The translations under genes were made by a program, and so were the position numbers. A DNA stretch of 17,831 nucleotides, from contig JAURGL010000016.1 of the NCBI GenBank assembly GCA_030833825.1, positions 1 through 17,831 of the forward strand, written 5' to 3'. The notes under the pieces were generated by a model. The model was not told the DNA's origin and did not search any database. It worked only from the letters and a program-made list of their open reading frames with translations. Source of the DNA: Vulcanococcus sp. SFB_649D_100_25. Lineage in GTDB: Bacteria > Cyanobacteriota > Cyanobacteriia > PCC-6307 > Cyanobiaceae. Every line of letters begins with the position of its first letter. The stretch's first letter is position 1. Shown here in pieces: positions 6,819-13,026 of this stretch.

Positions 6819-7165
6819 TGCCCGATCACGACGCCTCGAGCAACGCAACGGCCAGCAACGACAAAGCCGGCAGCTTCGGGGCCGTGTTCCTGACCACCTT
6901 CACCACGGTCTTCCTGGCGGAGCTGGGGGACAAGACCCAGCTGGCGGCCCTGCTGCTGTCCGCTGAGTCCGGAAGACCGGTCCTGGTGTTCATCGGCGCC
7001 TCCCTGGCCTTGATCAGCTCAAGCCTTGTGGGGGTTGTGCTCGGTCGCTGGCTCTCCCGCGTGCTGCCGCCACAACAGCTCGAAAGGCTCGCCGGAATCT
7101 TGATGATCGCTCTGGGCCTCTGGCTGGGTCGTCAGGCCGCCATGAGCATGTTTCCCCTGGGTTGA
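6818..7165 (+). CDS. UPF0016 (GDT1-family) half-size transporter, first subunit
   Basis: Integral membrane protein of 115 residues carrying one copy of the family signature ELGDKTQ (35-41) within the first hydrophobic segment, then two more helices (about 55-78 and 91-105). UPF0016 members (yeast Gdt1, human TMEM165, Arabidopsis PAM71, Synechocystis Mnx) move Mn2+ and/or Ca2+; most carry two signature copies in one chain of about 200 residues. Here the halves are two adjacent genes. A polar 18-residue N-terminal tail precedes the first helix. The ATG overlaps the previous stop (TGATG), and the next gene begins 11 bp downstream. It most likely pairs with the next gene product as a heterodimer that exports or redistributes Mn2+ at the plasma or thylakoid membrane. 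Ion specificity is inferred. Confidence 0.85.
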   Translation: MPDHDASSNATASNDKAGSFGAVFLTTFTTVFLAELGDKTQLAALLLSAESGRPVLVFIGASLALISSSLVGVVLGRWLSRVLPPQQLERLAGILMIALGLWLGRQAAMSMFPLG

Positions 7166-7176
7166 GGACCGCACCG

Positions 7177-7503
7177 ATGCAACTGCCCCTTCTCGCCTCC
7201 ACCTTCATCACGGTGTTCCTGGCGGAGCTCGGTGACAAAACCCAGCTCGCGATCGTGACCATCAGCGGGACCTCCAATCGGACCGGGGCCGTCTTCGCCG
7301 GCAGCGCCACGGCCCTGGTCTTCGCCAGCCTGCTGGGGGCCGGAGCAGGGGGATCCCTCTCGGCCGTGATCCCCACCAATGCCCTGCAGCTGGCCGCCTC
7401 CCTTGGATTCCTGGTGATTGGCACCCGCCTGCTGCTGCGGGCAGGGGCAGAGGAACAACAGGACGCTCCGCTCCCAGCGATGGGCGATGGGGAAGCGGAC
7501 TGA
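7177..7503 (+). CDS. UPF0016 (GDT1-family) half-size transporter, second subunit
   Basis: Membrane protein of 108 residues with the signature ELGDKTQ at 17-23 and hydrophobic segments at about 4-16, 38-58 and 70-87, ending in an acidic, polar tail. It would supply the second conserved motif of the transporter, opposite that of the preceding gene. The DNA around the two motifs is nearly the same in both genes (about 6911-6949 and 7211-7249), fitting an old duplication. The ATG at 7177 is preferred because GAGG lies about 9 nt upstream; a TTG at 7162 that overlaps the previous stop is an alternative. It is the third gene of the run begun by the cysteine-cluster protein. Confidence 0.85.
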   Translation: MQLPLLASTFITVFLAELGDKTQLAIVTISGTSNRTGAVFAGSATALVFASLLGAGAGGSLSAVIPTNALQLAASLGFLVIGTRLLLRAGAEEQQDAPLPAMGDGEAD

Positions 7504-7747
7504 GGACGACGCCGGGCTCCACTGCCACTGGCGTGACAAGCCCTGCGATCGGTAGGATGAAAGGGTTGATGCGCATCCCTGAGGCGTTGGCCGTCTCGGA
7601 GCTGTTGCAGCCAACACGCAGCACTTCTCAGCAGCACTGAACAGGAGCCCCGAACAGCAGCACTCCACTGTTCAAAGCCCATCTGCTCCGAAGGCGCACC
7701 CAGAAGACCCATCCCCCCGTCCCGCTCCGAAAGCCCAAGTCCCCGCC
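7504..7747 (+). promoter_or_regulatory. zam upstream region with candidate promoter and repeats
   Basis: This 244-bp stretch has no convincing gene. TAGGAT (7553-7558), preceded by GTGACA (7532-7537) at a short 15-bp spacing, is the best promoter candidate and would give a leader of about 180 nt. The leader contains a direct repeat CAGCAGCACT (7629-7638 and 7655-7664) and inverted arms TGAACAG (7638-7644) and CTGTTCA (7668-7674). A 27-codon reading frame (7557-7640) is present but is unsupported as a gene. Confidence 0.35.
7638..7674. repeat. Inverted repeat in the zam leader
   Basis: TGAACAG (7638-7644) and CTGTTCA (7668-7674) form perfect 7-bp arms around a 23-nt loop, about 75 bp before the zam start codon. 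In RNA this is a plausible hairpin and a possible control element. Without T-run or ribosome-binding-site overlap, its role cannot be assigned. Confidence 0.4.
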
Positions 7748-10057
7748 ATGAAGTTCTCGGTCTCGGACCTCATTGACCAGCTCCCCAAGCAGGAAACCCT
7801 GACCCTGAGCAAGCTCGAGAAAGGTCTTGGGCTCAGCACGAAGACCGATAAAGAGCAGTTGCGCATTGCCCTCGATGCCCTGTCGCGCGTCGGGGTTCTC
7901 GAGGAATCGGACGCAGGCATCAGCCGGGTTGAGGACGAGGGATTAATCGAGGCTCGTCTGCGCTGCAGCAGCAAGGGCTTTTGTTTCGCCCTCCGCGAAG
8001 ACGGTGGCGAAGACATCTACATCCGCGACAACCAGCTCAATCACGCCTGGAACGGGGATCGGGTCCTGGTTCGGATTACCCGGGAAGGGGGACGGCGCCG
8101 CTCTCCCGAGGGAGGCGTGCAATGCATCCTGCAGCGCAACACCACCAGCCTCCTGGCCCAGGTTGAGCAGCAGAACGACAGGCTGCTGGCGCTGCCTTTG
8201 GATGACCGCCTGCTGACGGCGATCGAGCTGCCGGACAGCGACAGCACTCACCTCAAGCCCGCAAGCGAGGCGGTGGTCGAGGTGAAGCTCGATCGATACC
8301 CCGTTGGCCAACTGGCGCCCCAGGGCCATGTCGCCCGCAGCCTGGCGGTGAATGCTGGGCCCGAAGCGGATCTTGATCTGCTGCTCACCAAGCACGGCCT
8401 GCGGGAGCGCCCTGCTGCACCCAAAGCCAGCGCCAAGGCACCGGAGAGCAAGGGCAGAGATGACCTCACCGGCCTGCCGACGCTGGTCCTGCAGCTCTGG
8501 TCCAGCAGTGAGGCCCCGATTCTCCCGGCGGTGTCCCTGGAAACGCTCGAGAGCGGAACAAGGGTGTGGGTGCATGCGCCTGCCATCGCCGAACGGGTTG
8601 GTTTTGGCAGCGCCCTGGATCTGTTCCTGCGGGACCTCGGTGATGCCCTCTGCGTCGGGGACAGCTGGCTGCCCCTGCTGCCCGCGGCGCTCACCAAAGC
8701 TGCCGCCTTCAAGCCCGGCAGCGCCGAAGCCGCCCTCTCGGTTGTTCTGGAGCTGAGTGCAACCGGTGAGCTGGAGCACTACCGCTTCTGCCGCAGCACC
8801 ATCAGCCCCGATGCGGTGGTCGATGCGAAGGCCCTTCAGGCCCTTGCCGAGCGCAAACCGAAGGCCCGCACCACCCCGACGGCCCTCAAGGGGCTCAAGG
8901 ACCAGGTGCCCCTGCTTGAGCAACTCATTGCCCTGGCCCAGAACTTGCGGGCGCTGCGCCTGAGTGCAGGCTCGATTGACCTAGATCTGGGGATGCCCGC
9001 CATCGAAGGCCTCAGCGAGCTGGCCGTCCCGGAACCGGACGAGAGCCGACAGGGTTGGCTGGTGCAGCTCGATCCTGCCGAGAGTCCAGCCGGGCTGCTC
9101 CGGGAGCTGGTGCTCCTGGCCCACCGTGCCTTCGGTCGGCACATGGCGACCCTTGAACTGCCGGCGATTTATGCCCAGAACCCCGCACCGGATGCGGAGG
9201 CCCTCAACGATGTCGCCAAAGCGGCTCTCGCCCTGGAGATCCCCCTGGAGCTCTCAGCCGATGGCAATGCCAGCGCCCAGGAGCTGGCGACGGCCTTCGC
9301 TGCAAGTGATCGCTGCCGAGTGCTGTTGCAGCAACTGAGGGATCCGCTCAAACCAGTCACCCTGTCCACCGAGCCCGGCCCCAACACCCTCGCCGCTGAA
9401 GAGCAGGCATTTGCGGCCTGGTGCTGCCCGTCCCTCCACTACGCCGATCTCTGGAACCAACACCTGCTGGTGTTGCTGCTCTCAGAGGGCAAGGACCGCC
9501 CCTCCGTGCGCCACAAGACCCGGGTGGACATTGCATCCGACAGCAGCCATGGGGTGATCGACTGGCCCCTGATGACCGCCAGCCAGCTGGCGCCAATGGA
9601 GGAAGGGCTGAGCGTGTCCCTCCTGCATCGCCTCAACGCCAGGGCCCGCTTCACCAGGGAGCTCCAGGGTGACGCCCTGGCCATGGCCCAGGCCCGGCAG
9701 GCGGAACCCCTCGTGGGGCAGACCCTCACCGGCGTGATCAGTGGGGTCCAGAGCTACGGATTCTTCGTGGAGGTTCCCCCCTCTCAGGTTGAGGGGCTCG
9801 TGCATGTGAGCTCCCTCAAGGACGACTGGTACGAGTACCGCTCCCGCCAGAACAAGCTGGTGGGCCGCAAAAACCGTCGCACCTACATGCTCGGCGACGA
9901 GGTGGAGGTGATCATCCAGAAGGTGGATGTGCTCCGTCACCAGATCGACCTGGCGGTGGTGCTGCCGGAGGGGTATGAGGAGTTCGTGCCCGATTCCGAC
10001 CCTGACGAGGAGTCCCTCAACGGCGAGAGCGACACCGAGAGCGACAGCGAGGACTGA
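7748..10057 (+). CDS. zam: Zam: RNase II/R-family protein with degenerate active site
   Basis: RNB-family protein of 769 residues. Order: winged-helix-like N-terminus (about 1-55), cold-shock-type domain (66-130), RNB-like region (about 240-580), S1 RNA-binding domain (656-738) and an acidic tail (748-769). Active RNB enzymes carry a DxxxxxDxDD catalytic block followed by VHIADV. Here the matching stretch (about 246-280) reads through LWSSSEAPILPAVSL to RVWVHAPAIAERV, with the aspartates gone. The late motif with two arginines before YxD is reduced to CPSLHYADL (560-568). This is the pattern of the cyanobacterial Zam clade, named for acetazolamide resistance in Synechocystis, where deletion alters pigmentation and photosystem balance and two conserved cysteines are needed. 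C73 and C79 (RCSSKGFCF) are the likely pair. It probably binds RNA without exonuclease activity. ubiX follows 3 bp downstream. Confidence 0.85.
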   Translation: MKFSVSDLIDQLPKQETLTLSKLEKGLGLSTKTDKEQLRIALDALSRVGVLEESDAGISRVEDEGLIEARLRCSSKGFCFALREDGGEDIYIRDNQLNHAWNGDRVLVRITREGGRRRSPEGGVQCILQRNTTSLLAQVEQQNDRLLALPLDDRLLTAIELPDSDSTHLKPASEAVVEVKLDRYPVGQLAPQGHVARSLAVNAGPEADLDLLLTKHGLRERPAAPKASAKAPESKGRDDLTGLPTLVLQLWSSSEAPILPAVSLETLESGTRVWVHAPAIAERVGFGSALDLFLRDLGDALCVGDSWLPLLPAALTKAAAFKPGSAEAALSVVLELSATGELEHYRFCRSTISPDAVVDAKALQALAERKPKARTTPTALKGLKDQVPLLEQLIALAQNLRALRLSAGSIDLDLGMPAIEGLSELAVPEPDESRQGWLVQLDPAESPAGLLRELVLLAHRAFGRHMATLELPAIYAQNPAPDAEALNDVAKAALALEIPLELSADGNASAQELATAFAASDRCRVLLQQLRDPLKPVTLSTEPGPNTLAAEEQAFAAWCCPSLHYADLWNQHLLVLLLSEGKDRPSVRHKTRVDIASDSSHGVIDWPLMTASQLAPMEEGLSVSLLHRLNARARFTRELQGDALAMAQARQAEPLVGQTLTGVISGVQSYGFFVEVPPSQVEGLVHVSSLKDDWYEYRSRQNKLVGRKNRRTYMLGDEVEVIIQKVDVLRHQIDLAVVLPEGYEEFVPDSDPDEESLNGESDTESDSED

Positions 10058-10060
10058 GTC

Positions 10061-10690
10061 TTGTCAGGCATGAGCCCCCAACTCCCGATCGTCCTGGCGG
10101 TATCGGGGGCCAGCGCACAGCCCCTGGCGGAGCGGGCCCTGCAGCTGCTGCTGGAGGCCGGCGAATCCGTTGAGCTGGTGGTCAGCCGCGGGGCCCTGGG
10201 GGTGTGGCAGGCGGAGCTGGGGGTTCGGGTCCCGAGCGAACCGGAAGCCCAGGAACACTTCTGGCGAGAGCGGACCAACTGCCACGGCGGATCCCTGGTC
10301 TGTCACCGCTGGAACGACCAGGCGGCAGCGATCGCCAGCGGCAGTCATCGGACCCGGGGCATGGTGATCCTTCCCTGCTCCATGGGGGCAGTGGGGCGGA
10401 TCGCGGCCGGGGTTGCCACGGACCTGCTGGAACGCTGCGCCGATGTGCACCTCAAGGAAGGGCGTCCCCTGGTGATCTGCCCCCGGGAAACCCCCTGGAA
10501 CCTGATCCACCTGCGCAACCTCACCAGCCTCGCCGAGGCCGGTGCACGGATCGCGCCACCTGTGCCGGCCTGGTATCACCAACCCCGGAGCATCGAGGAC
10601 ATGGTGGACTTTCTGGTGATCCGCGTGTTCGATTGCCTGGGCTATGACCTGGGGCAGCTGCGGCGCTGGAGCGGCCCGATCCAATCCTGA
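10061..10690 (+). CDS. ubiX: Flavin prenyltransferase UbiX
   Basis: Joins a dimethylallyl group to FMN to make prenyl-FMN, the cofactor of UbiD-type decarboxylases; in cyanobacteria this is thought to serve plastoquinone synthesis. The protein is 209 residues. It shows the flavin-binding start LAVSGASAQPLAERA (12-26), PCSM (105-108), ERCADVHLKEGRPLVICPRETPWNLIHLRN (about 124-153) and PAWYHQPRS (169-177), all family landmarks. The TTG at 10061 has GAGG 8 nt upstream; the in-frame ATG at 10070 has its only SD-like bases too close, so TTG is favoured but ATG remains possible. It lies 3 bp after zam and 13 bp before the next gene, so it is probably co-transcribed. No ubiD is in the window. Confidence 0.92.
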   Translation: MSGMSPQLPIVLAVSGASAQPLAERALQLLLEAGESVELVVSRGALGVWQAELGVRVPSEPEAQEHFWRERTNCHGGSLVCHRWNDQAAAIASGSHRTRGMVILPCSMGAVGRIAAGVATDLLERCADVHLKEGRPLVICPRETPWNLIHLRNLTSLAEAGARIAPPVPAWYHQPRSIEDMVDFLVIRVFDCLGYDLGQLRRWSGPIQS

Positions 10691-10703
10691 GGGACTCCCC
10701 CCT

Positions 10704-11234
10704 GTGTTGCAACGGATCCTGCTGCTGCCCCTGCTGACGCCGCTCCTCACGGTGTTGCTGGTGGCGGCCATCAATCCACGACCATCGGTCTCGGTCCGCC
10801 TGCTGATCTGGTCCTCGCCAGCGCTACCGCTGAGCGCCTGGCTGGCGGCGGCCGCTGGGCTTGGTGCTGGATTCAGCAGCCTGGGTACCGCCCTGGCTCT
10901 CCAGGGAGGGGGGAGCAGCGTCAGTCCCCGCCGGCAGGTCCGCAGCCAGGCCTTCTGGAGACGACCCAGCGATGCCACAGAGCAGCCGCCCGAGGAACCC
11001 TTGGATCAGGGCCGCCGCCAGCAGGTTGAGCCCGACCCAGGGCCTGCCAGTTGGGCTGGTCCCAGCCGCGGGGCCACTGAACCGGCCCCAACGGTCTCAG
11101 TCCCCTTCCGGGTGATCCGCAAACCCCGAGCCGCAAGCTCACCAGGCGCCCAGGCCACCCCGCAGCCCACCCCCCAGCCCACCGCCCAGGCCGTCAACGA
11201 CGACTGGGGCTCCTCCAGCAACGACGACTGGTAA
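10704..11234 (+). CDS. Hypothetical two-helix membrane protein with NDDW repeat tail
   Basis: I do not recognise the family by name. From the GTG at 10704 it encodes 176 residues, with GAGGG about 10 nt upstream supporting this start. Two hydrophobic segments (about 3-23 and 30-57) form a hairpin in the membrane, the second rich in alanine and glycine. A long soluble tail follows, rich in proline, glutamine and arginine, with a basic patch (about 72-90), a VPFRVIRKP block (about 133-141) and a final NDDWGSSSNDDW. The tail is low complexity, and the repeated acidic-tryptophan end looks like a short docking motif. It is third in the zam-ubiX run; DUF2996 follows 57 bp later. The tail should be cytosolic or stromal-side if the hairpin inserts normally. 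No function can be assigned. Confidence 0.7.
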   Translation: MLQRILLLPLLTPLLTVLLVAAINPRPSVSVRLLIWSSPALPLSAWLAAAAGLGAGFSSLGTALALQGGGSSVSPRRQVRSQAFWRRPSDATEQPPEEPLDQGRRQQVEPDPGPASWAGPSRGATEPAPTVSVPFRVIRKPRAASSPGAQATPQPTPQPTAQAVNDDWGSSSNDDW

Positions 11235-11291
11235 CCCGAGCCCGCCGGCACTCCCTAAAGTTCACAGGCGTATTGCCCGAGGCCTGCGACG

Positions 11292-11714
11292 GTGACCGAT
11301 TCCGCCCAGCCCGCAGACGCAAAGCCGGCAGCAGCCAAGCCTGTCAAACCCCCGGCGCCGGAGGACAAGCCCTTCGGGGAGTTCGTGCCGACTCTGCTGA
11401 TCCCGGCGCTGGCCAAGGAAATCGAGGCCTACGGCGGCCCCAACTGCGAGCTCAGTTTTTCCCAGGGGCCCATGCCTGTGGTCGGGAGTGACTGCTGGCA
11501 GGTGGCCGGGACGATGCCCAACGGGAGACGCTTCTGGTTGTGCTTCACCAGCGACTCGATCAACTCCGCCAAAACCATCGCCTTGGCAGAAGCCGGTGCC
11601 GAGCCAAGCCTGCTGGAGTCCTTTTTGATCGATGAAAAGAAAATGACCCAGGCCCTGCTGGTGTCACGCCTGGTCCAGAGGCTCAACGGTCAGAAATGGC
11701 TGGGGGCCAACTGA
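11292..11714 (+). CDS. DUF2996 family protein
   Basis: Soluble protein of 140 residues, of a family I know from cyanobacteria and plastids. An alanine/proline/lysine-rich N-terminal 26 residues precede the domain. The domain includes KPFGEFVPTLLIPAL, a cysteine-containing SDCWQVAG block, RRFWLCF, PSLLESFLIDEKK and the C-terminal hallmark RLVQRLNGQKWLGAN. The GTG start has GAGG about 9 nt upstream. It sits between the NDDW-tail membrane protein and acsF, facing the same way, with 104 bp before acsF. A role in photosynthetic complex biogenesis would fit the taxonomic spread and the neighbourhood, but no function is shown by the sequence. Confidence 0.75.
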   Translation: MTDSAQPADAKPAAAKPVKPPAPEDKPFGEFVPTLLIPALAKEIEAYGGPNCELSFSQGPMPVVGSDCWQVAGTMPNGRRFWLCFTSDSINSAKTIALAEAGAEPSLLESFLIDEKKMTQALLVSRLVQRLNGQKWLGAN

Positions 11715-11715
11715 G

Positions 11716-11732
11716 GCCCTCTGCATCAGGGC
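11716..11732 (+). terminator. Weak hairpin after DUF2996
   Basis: GCCCT (11716-11720) and AGGGC (11728-11732) flank a 7-nt loop immediately after the DUF2996 stop codon. Only TTCC follows, so this would be a weak terminator or mRNA-end stabiliser at best. Confidence 0.25.
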
Positions 11733-11786
11733 TTCCAGGCACTTAGCGACACGTGAACAGGGCCCCGGCTCCAGCCCGATGGCACC

Positions 11787-11792
11787 TACGAT
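11787..11792 (+). promoter_or_regulatory. Candidate acsF -10 box
   Basis: TACGAT is a good -10 match about 27 bp before the acsF start, predicting a leader near 20 nt. No matching -35 box was found, so it may rely on an activator or be spurious. Confidence 0.3.
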
Positions 11793-11818
11793 GGCCTTCG
11801 GATCACTGAAGCCGCCCG

Positions 11819-12916
11819 ATGGTGCCCCCCTCTGCCGTTGCCTCACCCAATGCCGCAACAGCCGTCGGCAGCCCTGAAGCACCCGCCACCAAGGATCCAG
11901 TCAAGGACACGATCCTGACGCCTCGGTTCTACACGACCGATTTCGAGGCCATGGCTGCCATGGACCTCAGCCCCAACGCCGATGAGCTGGAAGCCATCTG
12001 CGAGGAATTCCGCAAGGACTACAACCGGCATCACTTCGTCCGCAACGACGAATTCAACGGGGCAGCAGAGAAGCTCGATCCCGAAACCCGCAAGGTGTTC
12101 GTCGAGTTCCTGGAGCAGAGCTGCACCTCCGAGTTTTCTGGCTTCCTCCTCTACAAAGAGCTGAGCCGCCGGATCAAAGAGCGCAACCCGCTTCTGGCGG
12201 AGTGCTTCGCCCACATGGCCCGTGACGAGGCCCGTCACGCAGGCTTCCTCAACAAGGCGATGAGTGATTTCGGGCTTCAGCTCGACCTCGGCTTCCTCAC
12301 CGCCAACAAGGCGTACACCTACTTCAAGCCGGAATACATCTTCTACGCCACCTACCTCAGCGAGAAGATCGGCTACTGGCGCTACATCGCCATCTTCCGG
12401 CACCTCGAGAAGAACCCTGACAGCAAGATCTTCCCGATCTTCAACTTCTTCGAGAACTGGTGTCAGGACGAGAACCGCCACGGCGATTTCTTCGACGCCC
12501 TGATGAAGGCCCAGCCCAAGAGCGTCACCGGCCTGCGGGCCCGGCTCTGGTGCCGCTTCTTCCTGCTGGCTGTGTTCGCCACCATGTACGTCCGTGACGT
12601 GGCCCGCAAAGAGTTCTACGAGGCCCTTGGACTCGATGCCCGCGAGTACGACAAGTACGTGATCGCCAAGACCAACGAGACCACGGCTCGGGTTTTCCCC
12701 GTGGTGCTCAACGTGGAGCATCCCAAGTTCTACACACGCCTTGAGCGCCTGGTCCGCAACAACGACAAGCTGAGCGCCACCGATGCCGGCAGTGCTCCCG
12801 CTCCGATCAAGGCCCTGCGGAAGCTCCCCTACTGGGCTGCCAATGCTGCGGAAATGGCCAAGCTGTTCCTGATGAACCCGATCCGCAGCGAGAACTTCCA
12901 GCCCGCCGTGCGCTGA
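11819..12916 (+). CDS. acsF: Mg-protoporphyrin IX monomethyl ester (oxidative) cyclase AcsF
   Basis: Di-iron, oxygen-dependent cyclase that forms the fifth ring of chlorophyll, making protochlorophyllide from Mg-protoporphyrin IX monomethyl ester at the membrane. The protein is 365 residues, the normal length. Iron ligands are visible: E105 in SEFSGF, E137/H140 in DEARH, E182 in YLSEKIGYW and E218/H221 in DENRH. The surrounding TPRFYTTDF and KDYNRHHF blocks are also conserved. The N-terminal 25 residues are a variable alanine/proline-rich lead-in. The ATG at 11819 gives the typical MVPP start of picocyanobacterial AcsF, though no clear Shine-Dalgarno precedes it. A strong terminator follows (12941-12970), so the transcript probably ends here. 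It is the aerobic enzyme; the anaerobic BchE type is not present in the window. Confidence 0.97.
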   Translation: MVPPSAVASPNAATAVGSPEAPATKDPVKDTILTPRFYTTDFEAMAAMDLSPNADELEAICEEFRKDYNRHHFVRNDEFNGAAEKLDPETRKVFVEFLEQSCTSEFSGFLLYKELSRRIKERNPLLAECFAHMARDEARHAGFLNKAMSDFGLQLDLGFLTANKAYTYFKPEYIFYATYLSEKIGYWRYIAIFRHLEKNPDSKIFPIFNFFENWCQDENRHGDFFDALMKAQPKSVTGLRARLWCRFFLLAVFATMYVRDVARKEFYEALGLDAREYDKYVIAKTNETTARVFPVVLNVEHPKFYTRLERLVRNNDKLSATDAGSAPAPIKALRKLPYWAANAAEMAKLFLMNPIRSENFQPAVR

Positions 12917-12940
12917 GCAAGTCCTCGACGGCTGCCATGG

Positions 12941-12970
12941 GGCCCTGGTCGCTGCGGCCAGGGCCTTTTT
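12941..12970 (+). terminator. Strong intrinsic terminator after acsF
   Basis: GGCCCTGG (12941-12948) and CCAGGGCC (12958-12965) form a perfect 8-bp GC-rich stem with a 9-nt loop, followed by five T residues. It lies 24 bp after the acsF stop and separates acsF from the tldD operon. Confidence 0.9.
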
Positions 12971-13026
12971 GCTAGGAACAAACAACGGCAGCCACCCGCT
13001 GAACACCCCCTCTGCCAGATGACCGC

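Noticed and set aside
7557..7640. 27-codon upstream reading frame before zam
   Set aside because: It overlaps the best -10 box, so it is probably not fully transcribed, and it has no convincing ribosome-binding site or runs of control codons.
7943..8923. 326-codon open frame opposite zam
   Set aside because: Antisense shadow with no domain and no ribosome-binding site of note; zam is the coding strand.
11843..13006. 387-codon open frame opposite acsF
   Set aside because: Mirror of a highly conserved gene in GC-rich DNA; the product is Glu/Val/Leu-rich with no recognisable domain.
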